Source: Spongiactinospora rosea
Lineage (GTDB): Bacteria; Actinomycetota; Actinomycetes; Streptosporangiales; Streptosporangiaceae
Direction of reading: 5' to 3'
Assembly (NCBI RefSeq): GCF_003315795.1
Contig: NZ_QMEY01000027.1
Coordinates: 60,423-124,422 of the forward strand
Length of the DNA stretch: 64,000 nucleotides
The notes beneath the pieces are model-generated. The model saw nothing but the letters and a program-made list of their open reading frames with translations, ran no database searches and was not told the origin of the DNA. Numbering within the stretch: the stretch's first letter is position 1; every line of letters begins with the position of its first letter. Of this stretch, positions 6,923-15,542 are shown piece by piece. The position numbers and the translations under genes are program-made.

Positions 6923-7222
6923 ATGGCCCGCCCTGTCTCGGAAATAAAAATATATGAGCAGAATCGGCTCGCCGATCGATCGCCGGGCGACGATGGCCTT
7001 ACCGCCCGATGGACCGTGCGATGCGGGAGCGGCGAAATTCGGATCGGATCGTGGATCAACGGCCTGACGAGTTCCATCTGGAACCGCACCGGATACACGG
7101 TTTGTTTCTATGAGCACATAAACGCCAGCGGCCGGGAACTTATCAGGATCGGCCCCGGCGGCTGGTCGAACAATGTCGGCAGCGGCGCCAACGACAAGAT
7201 CTCTTCGTACACATTCTGCTGA
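6923..7222 (+). CDS. Small beta/gamma-crystallin or I36-inhibitor-like protein
   Basis: 99 aa from ATG 6923. The C-terminal half (VCFYEHINASGRELIRIGPGGWSNNVGSGANDKISSYTFC) matches the pattern of peptidase inhibitor I36/beta-gamma-crystallin proteins: a 'CFYe....G' strand, a Gly-rich turn and an 'S(S/N)....NDKISSY' stretch. Usually these are secreted with a signal peptide, but none is visible from this start. Four Cys residues could form disulphides if it is exported. Base composition is clearly more AT-rich than the surroundings (GAAATAAAAATATATGAG near the start), which suggests recent acquisition. The ribosome site is poor, so the start is uncertain. Confidence 0.55.
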   Translation: MARPVSEIKIYEQNRLADRSPGDDGLTARWTVRCGSGEIRIGSWINGLTSSIWNRTGYTVCFYEHINASGRELIRIGPGGWSNNVGSGANDKISSYTFC

Positions 7223-7297
7223 CGATTCGTTCGTCAGCGCTCAACGAACGGCCTCGTGGCGGCAGGATACGCGACCATCCCCGCCACGGGGCCGTTC
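7218..7297. terminator. Two hairpins between convergent genes
   Basis: First hairpin: GCTGACGA (7218-7225) with TCGTCAGC (7231-7238), overlapping the stop of the crystallin-like gene. Second: GAACGGCC-t-CGTGGCGG (7246-7262) with CCGCCACG-g-GGCCGTTC (7281-7297), 16 pairs in two blocks with an 18-nt loop. They sit between the + gene ending at 7222 and the minus TIR gene ending at 7306, so the large hairpin probably ends transcription from both sides. U-tracts are short, as usual in high-GC actinobacteria. Confidence 0.6.
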
Positions 7298-7305
7298 CGG
7301 CGATG

Positions 7306-10143
7306 TCATTTGCGGTCGGTCCAGTTCTTCAGCATTCTTTTGAGCGCGCCGGGGGCCTCGGTGGCGAGGAAGGTGGCGCGCATCATGCCCTCGTAGACCG
7401 GGCGGGGGAGGGAGCCGAAGCCCTGGGCGATGTAGCCGCGGACCACCTCGCCGTGCCAGAGCGGGTGGATCTTCTGCAGGCCGCGGGTGGCCTGTTTGAT
7501 CATTTCGGCGGCCTCGGGGTCGTCGCTGAGCGAGACGCGGGCGATGCCGAGTTGCATGAGCGACGCGAGCGTTTCCGGGTGCTGCTCGCCGAGCACGATG
7601 AGCCGGCCGTGGTAGGCGCGGGAGGCGTACTCGGCGCTCGTCTCGAAGTCGTGGAGGTTCATGGCCGCGCCGCTCAGGCCGTACTGGATGCGCAGCCGGA
7701 TGGGGTGCCGTTCGCCCAGCGCCGCCCGGGCATCCTGGTCCGCGGCCTCCAGGATGGCGCGGCCCGTCCGGCCGTCCTGCCAGCCCGCGACGCTGATGCC
7801 GTACGCCACGCGGGCGCTCAGCGTGAGCGGGTTGGCCGGGCCGAGGCGGCGCTCGTACTCCTCGCACACCTCCCGCATCCGGACGAGCTGCTGCCGGTCC
7901 ATCTTGGTGAACGGGTTCGGGGAGCGGGCGAACGCCGAGAGCTTGGCGTCCACCAGGGCCACCGCGGCCTCGAAGGCCAGCGGGTGCTGCGCCAGACCGG
8001 CGCGCTCGAAGCCCGCCAGCGCCCGTTCCGCCGCGGCCATGGCGAGCCGGGGCCGCTGGTGCAGGCCATGGATCAGCGCCTCTTCCAGGTGGCGCTGCGG
8101 CAGGTCGGGGTCGGTGACCTCGGCGAGCAGGGCGGCGGCCTCCGGCAGGCGGCCTCGCTGGCGCAGCGCGCGGGCCCGGTCGATGCGTACCCGATCGGCG
8201 TGCTCGGGGGACATATCGGGAATGCGGTGTTCGAGGCGCTGCCAATGGGGTTCGGCCTCGCTGAACCGGCCCAGGCCGTCCAGACCGGCCGCGAGCCCGT
8301 GCAGGGCCTGCGCGGTGGCCTCATCGGAAGTGGGGTGAAGGGCCAGCCGGGCGAGCTCGGTGGCCGCGCTGTAGTCGGCCACGGTGACCAGGGCCAGGGC
8401 GGCGGCGGCGGCCGCCTGGCGGGTGCGGGCGTCCTCGTCGCCGTACCGGTGGCGCAGCCGGGAGACCAGGCGCTGCGCGAGCCGGGCGGCGGACAGGTGG
8501 CTGGCGGCCCGTTCGTCGATCGCGACCAACTCGGTGAGCAGGGAAATGGCCAGGTCGTCGGGCAGGTCAGGCCCGGTGACCAGGTGCCGGGCGTGCGCCA
8601 CGGTCGAGGGCGCCGGGGCGTCCGGCCCGGTCAGGTACTCAGCGACGGCCGCCCCCACCGCCGGGAGCAGGCCGGACGCGGCTCCGGGTGGCAGCGCGCG
8701 GACCACCCGGGGGTGGACGAACACGCCGTCGCCCGCCGCCGAGACCACGCACATGCGGGTCAGTGACGTAAGGGCGGGCAGCAGCCGATCCCACGCCTCC
8801 CGCTCGGTCCAGCCGTGCCGCGCCTCGGCGGTCCGCCGCAGGACGCCGCGCGGGATCGGGACCGGCGCCAGGAACAGGGCGGGCGCCAGCACCGACAGAG
8901 CGGAGGCGTCCAGCTCACGCAGGGTCTCCTGGAGGACGCTGTCCACCTCGTCCCTGATCTTCGCCCGGTACTCGGGCAGCGACACCAGCCCGCGGGCGGC
9001 CCGCAGCTTGGCGCCCGCGATGCGTAGATCCTGGGGATGTCCGCCGAGATCTCCCACCAGTCCCGCGGCCTCGGACTCCTCTCCGGTGTCGTACGCGTCT
9101 TCCAGGAGAGCGAGTCCTTCGGCCTCGGTGAGCCTGCTGAGATGGACGGGCGCGCCGATGTCGGTGTAGCGATGCTCCCGGCAGGTCAGGATGGTCCGCA
9201 CCCATCGCGAGGGGACCAGCAGCTCGCGTACCACCTCGTCCGGCACCCCGGCAGGGACCTGATCGACGATCCACAGCACCGGCCGCGCCTGCCGCCCGAA
9301 GTGGTCGGCGACGCGGAAGCACAGGCGGTCGTCGTCGGCCCCGTCGAGCGCGATGCCGCGGTCCGCGGCCATGGTCCGCAGCGCGCGGCGGTAGTCGAGC
9401 AGCAGGTCGGGCCCGTCCTGGTCGGGGTCGAGCGTGAAGCGGTACACGCCCCCGAGGAAGGCCGCCGCGAACTCCTGCGCGTACTGCGCGGCCAGCGTGG
9501 TCTTGCCGGTACCGGGCAGCCCGGAGATCACCGCGACGCCGATCGCGGGACCCCGCTCGACGAGGCCGAACTCGCCCGCGTGCAACGCCGAGTGCAACTG
9601 CCACATCTCCGAGTAGCGGTGGATCATCCCCCGGTCGGGCAGCGGGTCGCCCGGCCACCAGCGGGCCGGTGGCACCGGGCCGGCCGCGCTCGGCGGGCCG
9701 GGCGAGCGGGCGACGTGCCCGGCCACGTCCTCGGCGAAACGCCGGTGGTCGGCGGCGGTGACCGGGCGCGGCCGGTACTTCAGGTCGCGCAACTGCACCG
9801 GCTCGATATGGTCGCCGGACTCCTCGGGATTGATCACGAGAATGCGGCCCGCCGCCGTGTCGCCGCGCTGGGCGAGCAGAAAGGCGAACGTCATTTCGAG
9901 CTGACAGGCCGGGCGCGTGGGATAGGCGCGGGAGTAATAGGCCAGGAAGACCGTCGACGCAAGGACGCTTTCGGTGATCCGTTTCGTGATGCTCTCGTGG
10001 TGGTCGATCGAGCGCTCGTCCCGGAAGACCCGCATCGGACGGCCATGGACCTTCACCCCGCGCAGGGCCTGCTCAAGCTCCCGGGCGATCTCCCGGTCGT
10101 CCCCGGCGTAACTGAGGAAAACGTCGTACTCGTCCGGCTCCAT
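7306..10143 (-). CDS. TIR-NB-ARC-TPR protein (STAND/NLR-like immune sensor candidate)
   Basis: 945 aa from ATG 10143. Residues 1-~145 form a TIR domain starting YDVFLSYAGDD, with the putative NADase glutamate E83 in the PACQLEMTF segment. Residues ~175-480 are an NB-ARC/STAND ATPase: Walker A GLPGTGKTT (208-216), Walker B VLWIVD (289-294), and a C-R-E-H segment of the sensor 1 type (ILTCREHRY). The C-terminal half is a TPR array (for example EALIHGLHQRPRLAMAAAERALAGFERAGL and repeated A..A.A...H). In known TIR-STAND proteins ligand sensing by the repeats causes oligomerisation, and TIR then depletes NAD+ or makes a signal. A role in phage defence is inference; it is a single gene with no partner effector. 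In actinomycetes similar proteins may also serve signalling. Confidence 0.85.
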   Translation of the reverse strand: MEPDEYDVFLSYAGDDREIARELEQALRGVKVHGRPMRVFRDERSIDHHESITKRITESVLASTVFLAYYSRAYPTRPACQLEMTFAFLLAQRGDTAAGRILVINPEESGDHIEPVQLRDLKYRPRPVTAADHRRFAEDVAGHVARSPGPPSAAGPVPPARWWPGDPLPDRGMIHRYSEMWQLHSALHAGEFGLVERGPAIGVAVISGLPGTGKTTLAAQYAQEFAAAFLGGVYRFTLDPDQDGPDLLLDYRRALRTMAADRGIALDGADDDRLCFRVADHFGRQARPVLWIVDQVPAGVPDEVVRELLVPSRWVRTILTCREHRYTDIGAPVHLSRLTEAEGLALLEDAYDTGEESEAAGLVGDLGGHPQDLRIAGAKLRAARGLVSLPEYRAKIRDEVDSVLQETLRELDASALSVLAPALFLAPVPIPRGVLRRTAEARHGWTEREAWDRLLPALTSLTRMCVVSAAGDGVFVHPRVVRALPPGAASGLLPAVGAAVAEYLTGPDAPAPSTVAHARHLVTGPDLPDDLAISLLTELVAIDERAASHLSAARLAQRLVSRLRHRYGDEDARTRQAAAAAALALVTVADYSAATELARLALHPTSDEATAQALHGLAAGLDGLGRFSEAEPHWQRLEHRIPDMSPEHADRVRIDRARALRQRGRLPEAAALLAEVTDPDLPQRHLEEALIHGLHQRPRLAMAAAERALAGFERAGLAQHPLAFEAAVALVDAKLSAFARSPNPFTKMDRQQLVRMREVCEEYERRLGPANPLTLSARVAYGISVAGWQDGRTGRAILEAADQDARAALGERHPIRLRIQYGLSGAAMNLHDFETSAEYASRAYHGRLIVLGEQHPETLASLMQLGIARVSLSDDPEAAEMIKQATRGLQKIHPLWHGEVVRGYIAQGFGSLPRPVYEGMMRATFLATEAPGALKRMLKNWTDRK

Positions 10144-10202
10144 GACCGCCTGTTTTTTCGCGGTGGGTGGCGAATTCGCCCGCTGTCCGGATCATAAACG
10201 CG

Positions 10203-10226
10203 AATGCCCCCCGTGTGGGGGGCATT
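10203..10226 (-). terminator. Perfect 10-bp stem terminator-like hairpin
   Basis: AATGCCCCCC (10203-10212), loop GTGT, GGGGGGCATT (10217-10226). It lies after the 3' end of the minus-strand esterase gene (stop 10239); on that strand CGCGTTTAT follows. It separates this gene from the TIR gene start at 10143. Confidence 0.6.
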
Positions 10227-10238
10227 CCAAAAGGGCGG

Positions 10239-11552
10239 TCAGCGGAGCGGGCGGGGGAGGCGGATGGTGACGATGCGGCTGGGCACGCCACTGCTCACCA
10301 GCCGCCCGTCCGCGCCGAACTCACCGACGCCGAAGTCGTTGTCGTTGGCCACGACGAGGGTCCGCCGGTCGAGCAGGGCGATGCCCTCGACCTTGCCGGG
10401 CAGCGTCGGGACGACCTCGGGCAGGTCGGCGACCAGCGCCTTGGCCGGGAACCGCACGTCCTGCGGGGTGGCCTGGGCCTCCAGCGACGGCGCGGTGGCG
10501 GGGTCGTCGTAGCGTCCGCCGAGCAGGTTCGTCGCCTTGGCCAGGTCGATCTGGTAGATCCTGGCCACGTTGTCGGTGCGCTCGTCCACCAGCAGTTTGC
10601 GGCCGGAGACGTGCGCCAGGCCGGAGATCTTCATCTCGTCCTGCTCGCCGTCCGCCTTGGGGTCGAAGGTGGTGACGTCCTCGAAGCGGTAGGCGTACTC
10701 GCCGGTCACCCGCTCGGCGCGGATGTCGTACGTGAGGATGCGCCCGTTCCGCGATGATTTGGCCGTCTTCTTGTCCGGGTTCGCCAGCGGGCTCTGCACC
10801 GCGAGGTAGAGGGTGCCGCCGCCGATCGCCAGGCCCTCGAAGCCGCGGTTCTGCTGCCGGGAGGCGAGGATCGCGGGCAGGGTCTCCTTGACCGGGTAGT
10901 CGGCCCCGGTGAGCTTGAGGCCCTTGGGCACGTACCGGGCCAGCACCTTGCCCCGCTCCGAGACGTGCAGCAGCGACGGGCCGTACTCGTCCACCAGCCA
11001 GAAGTCCCCGCGCGGGCCGCGCACGATGTCCTCGGTGTCCACGCCGCTCGGGTTGTACGGCAGCGTGGTGCGCGCGTCCCAGGTGTAGGGCTCCTCGTCG
11101 TGGCCGGCCTGGTTGCTCAGGCCGGTGATCGGCTTGCCGGAGTCGCCGACCAGCGGCAGGTACTTCTTGATCTCGACTCCGAACCGGGTGGCCACCTGGA
11201 CGATCGCCGGGGCGAACTCGGGGATCGGGAACGTCCGGCGCTTGTCGCCGTCCACCTTGACCTGCCCGTTCGGACCGCGGTCGGTGACCATCCAGTAGTC
11301 GCCGCGCCGCGCGGCCGGGAACAGGCCGCTGCCGATCCCGCCCAGCTCCACGCCGCGGTCGTCGGTGATGGACCTTTGCAGCTCGGCCAGGGGGACCGGC
11401 GGGATGCGCACGTCCTTGGTGACGACGGGCCGCCGGGCGGGGCCGGGCTCGGCGGCGGCGGGGGACGGTACGGCGAGCGTCACGGCGGCGAGCGCCAGGC
11501 CCGCGAGGACGGGACGGAACATGGCATGGCCTTTCATCGGCATGGCGTTCAT
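10239..11552 (-). CDS. Secreted esterase-like protein of the phytase-like family
   Basis: About 437 aa. A clear Sec signal peptide ends ...LAGLALAAVTLAVPSPAAAEPG, followed by a mature beta-propeller. Blade motifs such as GIGSGLFPAARRGDYWMVTDRGPNG, DTEDIVRGPRGDFWLVDEYGPSLLHV, NRGFEGLAIGGGTLYLAVQSPL and KVEGIALLDRRTLVVANDNDFG match the 'esterase-like activity of phytase' (PF13449) family. It is probably exported; known members of this family are extracellular phosphatase/phosphodiesterase-like proteins, but the substrate here is unknown. ATG 11552 (GGAA upstream) was chosen; ATG 11522 with AAAGG at a good distance is an equal alternative, and both leave the signal peptide intact. It stands alone, divergent from the large eCIS cargo gene. 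Confidence 0.85.
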   Translation of the reverse strand: MNAMPMKGHAMFRPVLAGLALAAVTLAVPSPAAAEPGPARRPVVTKDVRIPPVPLAELQRSITDDRGVELGGIGSGLFPAARRGDYWMVTDRGPNGQVKVDGDKRRTFPIPEFAPAIVQVATRFGVEIKKYLPLVGDSGKPITGLSNQAGHDEEPYTWDARTTLPYNPSGVDTEDIVRGPRGDFWLVDEYGPSLLHVSERGKVLARYVPKGLKLTGADYPVKETLPAILASRQQNRGFEGLAIGGGTLYLAVQSPLANPDKKTAKSSRNGRILTYDIRAERVTGEYAYRFEDVTTFDPKADGEQDEMKISGLAHVSGRKLLVDERTDNVARIYQIDLAKATNLLGGRYDDPATAPSLEAQATPQDVRFPAKALVADLPEVVPTLPGKVEGIALLDRRTLVVANDNDFGVGEFGADGRLVSSGVPSRIVTIRLPRPLR

Positions 11553-11714
11553 TGATATTCCGCGCCTGTTGACGTCAACCAACCACATATTGACGCGCCG
11601 ATGAACCCCCGCTGTCGAGCAGGCCGGTGACGGGCCTGCGACGTGCGGGTGGCACACCGGCGACGGGCCGGGTGCGATTGTTCGGTTTGGTTCATGTTCG
11701 GGGGTGAACGTCGG

Positions 11715-14700
11715 ATGCCTGCTCCCGTGAAGGTTCCCCGGCCACCCGCGCCGGCCGTGTCCACGGGGCCGGACCTGCGCCGCCCGAACCCGCCGGCCGT
11801 GGTCCAGGCGCGGCGGGCGGCGGGCAACGCCGCGATGGCGGCGGCGCTGGGGGATCCGTCACGCGGTCCGATGCCGTGGGCGCGTGAGTCGCTGCTGGCG
11901 GGCCAGAACCTGGTCGGCAACCAGGCCGTGGCCCGCCGTGCGAGCGCGCCGAAGCCGCTCCCGGTACGCCCGGCCCGCGCGAAGAAGGCCGCCGCGCCTG
12001 ACACCGAGCACCCGGCCGCGAAGGACACCTCCACGGCGGAGCGGCCGGACCGGAAGGCGGCGCGGGAGCAGGCCGGCCGGCGGTCGCCGGGAGCCGATCC
12101 GAAGTTCCAGGCCCTGAAGAAGGACGTCGGCGCGAAGAAACGCAGGATCGGTACCGGCCACCCGCCCGCGACCGCCGAAGCCGGGGCGGCGCAGGCCGCC
12201 GCCGTGCCGCCTGCCGACGATCGGGAGGCCCGGGGCAAGGCCGCGCACGCCGAGGACATGGACGCGGCCCGGCCGAAGGAGTTCGACAAGCAGGCGTTCA
12301 TCGCCGCGGTGAAGAAGGCCGTGGCCGATCGCGCGCCGAAGAACCTGGACGAGGCGGACAAGTTCGGTAAGTCCGGCAAGGCCGACCAGATCACGCACGA
12401 GGTGCGGGGCAAGGTCGGCGAGGGCAAGGACGCCTCCGCCCGCGAGATCGCCGAGACCACGGCCCAGGTCCCGGCGCCTGCGCCGGACGCCAAACAGGTC
12501 GTCCCGCTGACGGCGGACCGGCCCCCGGCCCGTCCGCCCGCCCCGGACCCGGGCCAGGCCACCCCGGACCGGCTGCCGGCCTCGGCCACCGACCTGTCGG
12601 CGGGCCCCGCCCAGGTGGATCGGCAGATGGCGCAGGCCAAGGTCACCGAGCAGCAGTTGTCGTTCAGGAACTCCCGCGAGCCGTCCTTCGACAAGGCGGT
12701 GCGGGACAAGAAGTCGATGGAGGCGCATTCGGCGACCGCCCCCAGGAAACTGCGCGCCGGGGAGTCCCGGGAACTGGCCGAGGTGAAGAACACCGCCGCG
12801 GCCCGTGGGACGGCGGCGATGGCGGGCATGCACGGCGTACGCGTCTCCACCGGCAGGCAGGTCGGTACCGGCAAGCAGGGTGCCAAAGGCCGTGATGAGG
12901 ACAAGCGGCGGCAGGTCACCGAAATCCTGCAGAAGGTGTTCGACGCGACCAAGGGCGATGTGGAGAAGATCCTCACCGGCCTGGATCGCAAGGTCGATGA
13001 GGAGTTCGCCGCCAAGGAGAAGCGGGCCAGGGAGCGTTTCACCGCCGATCACGAGGAGGGGATGCGGCGGTACAAGGACGCGCGGTACAGCGGGCTGAGC
13101 GGCAAGCTCCGCTGGGTGCGCGACCTGTTCGCGGGCCTGCCGGAGGAGGCGAACCGGATCTACGAGCGGGCCAAGGACACCTACCTGGCGGCGATGGACC
13201 AGATCATCACCGACATCGCGGGCACCGTGGAACGCGAACTCAAGCGCGCCAAGGACCGGATCGCCACCGGCCGCAAGGACCTTCAGGCGGCGGTGGACGG
13301 GCTCCCGGCCGACCTGAAGGCGATCGGCCGGGAGGCGGCCACCGAGTTCGCGGGCCGGTTCGACGAGCTGAAGGACACGGTCAACGACAAGGGCACCGAA
13401 CTCGTCGACACCCTGGCCGCCAAGTACACCGACGCGGTCAGGTCGGTCGATGAGGAGATCGCGGCGGAGAAGGAGAAGAACAAGGGGCTGGTGGCCAAGG
13501 CGGCCGAGGCGATCGGCGGCGCGATCGAGACCGTCATCGAACTGGGCCGGATGCTGCTGGGCGTGCTGCGCAAGGCGGCCTCCGCCATCGGCATGATCTT
13601 GAAGGACCCGATCGGGTTCCTGGGGAACCTGGTCACCGGCGTGGGCGGCGGTCTGCGGCTGTTCGCCCGCAACGCGGGGCGGCACCTGCAACAGGGGGTG
13701 CTCACCTGGCTGCTCGGCACGGGGGCGGCGGCGGGGGTGCGACTGCCGCGTACGTTCGACGTGCTGGGCATCGTGACGATGATCGGCGGGATGCTCGGGA
13801 TCTCCTGGCCGAACATCCGCGCCCGGCTGGCCCGCAAGGTCCCCGACCAGGCCATCGTCGCCGCCGAGACCGCCGTCCCGCTGGTGGCTCAGGTGAGACG
13901 GCGGGGCGTGGCCGGGATGTGGGACGACCTGAAGTCCTACGTCGGCGACCTGAAGAAACAACTGATCGACGATCTGGTGTCCTACCTGCTGCCGACGATC
14001 ATCATCGCCGGGATCACCTGGATCGTGTCGCTGTTCAACCCCGCCTCGGCGTTCATCCGCGCCTGCAAGATGATCATCGACATCATCCGGTTCGTCGTGA
14101 CCAACGCCCGCCAGATCATCGAGTTCGTCAACGCGGTCCTGGACGCGGTGATCGCCATCGCCCGCGGCGGCACCGGCGGCGTCCCCGCCCTGGTGGAACG
14201 AGCGCTGGCCCGCTCGATCCCGGTCCTGATCGGCGCGCTGGCGGCACTGCTGGGCATCGGCGGCATCGCGGGCAAGGTCCGGCAGATCTTCCAGAAGCTG
14301 TCCCGGCCGGTGAACCGGGCCATCGACCGGGTGATCGACAAGATCGCAGGCCTGGTCAAGAAACTCTGGGCCAAGATCAAGCCCAAGCCCCGCAAACCCG
14401 AGCGCCCGGACGCCCGCAGGCCCGGTCCGACCCGGCCCCGGCGTCCTGAGCGGCGTCCTGAGCGGCGTCCTGACCGGCGTCCTGACCGGCGGCGGGAGCC
14501 GTCGCGGCGGCCGGAGAAGGGCCCGCGCAGGCCCGAGCCCGCCCAGCCGCGGGACAAGGACCTGCAACACGTTCTCGACGCCGCGCTGCGCGACGCGCAC
14601 GGCCTGGTACGCACCGGCATGCCGGTCGACGAGATCAGGCGGCGCATTCCAGCGGTCCAGCGGCGGCACCGGCTGACCGCGCTCTCGCTCGTCGTGGAAC

Positions 14701-15542
14701 GGCTCCAGGGAGACCACCACGTCGTCCATTTCGTCGCCACCATCAACCCGTCGAAGGCGAGCCGGGCGGAGAACTCCCCGCTGAGCCGCAAGAAGGCGCA
14801 GGCCGAGTACGGAATCCTGGTCAAGAACAGCCGGAAGTTCCAGCGCTTCGCGGACCGGAACCAAGTGATCATCGATGTCCGGCCCACCAATCCCGACTCG
14901 GTGCGCCACCTCATCCGCGGCGCCTGGTACAAGCCCGTGGACATCAAGGCCAAGACGATCAACACGGCCGACACGTTCCTGAACATCGCGCCGGAGAAGA
15001 AGGGATTGGTCGGGTTCTTCGTCCATCCGGTGCCCGAACCGAAGGTGGCGAATCTCGCCGAGAAGGACGCCCAGACGGGCTGGAATCGATACCGTATGCG
15101 GGTCGACGAACGCGCCAAATACGGGCCGAAAATGCGGGCACTGGCCCGCAAGCCCCTGGGGCCCGGCAGATTCAATGTGATCGGACATGTCGTCCACGGC
15201 TATGACGAGTACAAACGCCCGCATCCCATCGCCGGCGACCACGACCTGTACGACATTCGCCGCCCGGACGGCAGCGAGATACCGCGCGACGAGTACGACC
15301 TCCTCATCGAGGACATGCGGCGAGGCAAGTTCGGCGTGATGCACGGCGCGGTCGCCCGCTGGGACCCGGAGCCGGAGGAGAGGGAGATGCGCGACAAGCT
15401 CGTGAGACAACACCAGCGCGGCGGCGATGAGGGCCTGGTGCGCTTCGCGCCCGGCCAGCCGATCAGGTTCGTCGTGGCGGAGACCCCGCCGTGGACCGAC
15501 CCCAGGCCGTGGGTCCCGCCCGCGGGGAGGCCGGACCGATGA
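11715..15542 (+). CDS. Large eCIS cargo candidate with EF/ExoY-like C-terminal domain
   Basis: 1275 aa from ATG 11715 (GGGGG upstream; ATG 11694 also possible). N-terminus: Pro-rich, then VVQARRAAGNAAMAAAL and NLVGNQAVARR, the Gly-Asn-x-Ala motifs typical of proteins encoded with actinobacterial eCIS. Residues ~90-560 are Lys/Glu/Ala-rich, probably helical; ~620-880 contains hydrophobic helices (LPTIIIAGITWIVSLF; SIPVLIGALAALLGIGGIAG); ~900-935 is an Arg/Pro linker with a 12-bp DNA repeat. The C-terminal ~230 residues resemble anthrax edema factor/ExoY/CyaA cyclases: VRPTNPDSVRHLI, K1073 and K1080 seven apart (K81/K88 in ExoY), D1175-H-D1177 (DxD metal site) and MHGA at H1210. Spacing is shorter than in ExoY, and the Glu and Asn after HG are not conserved. 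Cyclase activity is therefore inference; a delivered toxin is the best overall reading. Confidence 0.62.
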   Translation: MPAPVKVPRPPAPAVSTGPDLRRPNPPAVVQARRAAGNAAMAAALGDPSRGPMPWARESLLAGQNLVGNQAVARRASAPKPLPVRPARAKKAAAPDTEHPAAKDTSTAERPDRKAAREQAGRRSPGADPKFQALKKDVGAKKRRIGTGHPPATAEAGAAQAAAVPPADDREARGKAAHAEDMDAARPKEFDKQAFIAAVKKAVADRAPKNLDEADKFGKSGKADQITHEVRGKVGEGKDASAREIAETTAQVPAPAPDAKQVVPLTADRPPARPPAPDPGQATPDRLPASATDLSAGPAQVDRQMAQAKVTEQQLSFRNSREPSFDKAVRDKKSMEAHSATAPRKLRAGESRELAEVKNTAAARGTAAMAGMHGVRVSTGRQVGTGKQGAKGRDEDKRRQVTEILQKVFDATKGDVEKILTGLDRKVDEEFAAKEKRARERFTADHEEGMRRYKDARYSGLSGKLRWVRDLFAGLPEEANRIYERAKDTYLAAMDQIITDIAGTVERELKRAKDRIATGRKDLQAAVDGLPADLKAIGREAATEFAGRFDELKDTVNDKGTELVDTLAAKYTDAVRSVDEEIAAEKEKNKGLVAKAAEAIGGAIETVIELGRMLLGVLRKAASAIGMILKDPIGFLGNLVTGVGGGLRLFARNAGRHLQQGVLTWLLGTGAAAGVRLPRTFDVLGIVTMIGGMLGISWPNIRARLARKVPDQAIVAAETAVPLVAQVRRRGVAGMWDDLKSYVGDLKKQLIDDLVSYLLPTIIIAGITWIVSLFNPASAFIRACKMIIDIIRFVVTNARQIIEFVNAVLDAVIAIARGGTGGVPALVERALARSIPVLIGALAALLGIGGIAGKVRQIFQKLSRPVNRAIDRVIDKIAGLVKKLWAKIKPKPRKPERPDARRPGPTRPRRPERRPERRPDRRPDRRREPSRRPEKGPRRPEPAQPRDKDLQHVLDAALRDAHGLVRTGMPVDEIRRRIPAVQRRHRLTALSLVVERLQGDHHVVHFVATINPSKASRAENSPLSRKKAQAEYGILVKNSRKFQRFADRNQVIIDVRPTNPDSVRHLIRGAWYKPVDIKAKTINTADTFLNIAPEKKGLVGFFVHPVPEPKVANLAEKDAQTGWNRYRMRVDERAKYGPKMRALARKPLGPGRFNVIGHVVHGYDEYKRPHPIAGDHDLYDIRRPDGSEIPRDEYDLLIEDMRRGKFGVMHGAVARWDPEPEEREMRDKLVRQHQRGGDEGLVRFAPGQPIRFVVAETPPWTDPRPWVPPAGRPDR
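14439..14486 (+). repeat. Four 12-bp tandem repeats inside the cargo gene
   Basis: CGGCGTCCTGAG twice, then CGGCGTCCTGAC twice, in frame, encoding (RRPE)2(RRPD)2 within the Arg/Pro linker just before the C-terminal domain. Repeats of this kind change copy number by slippage and lengthen or shorten the linker without breaking the frame. Confidence 0.9.

Noticed and set aside
14439..14486. CRISPR-like array
   Set aside because: Units are 12 bp, adjacent without spacers and in frame with a coding region; no cas genes in the window.
11859..15413. A very long open frame on the minus strand opposite the cargo gene
   Set aside because: It is the GC-bias shadow of the + strand gene: Arg/His/Asp/Gly-rich with no recognisable domain, while the + frame has eCIS motifs and a toxin-like C-terminus.
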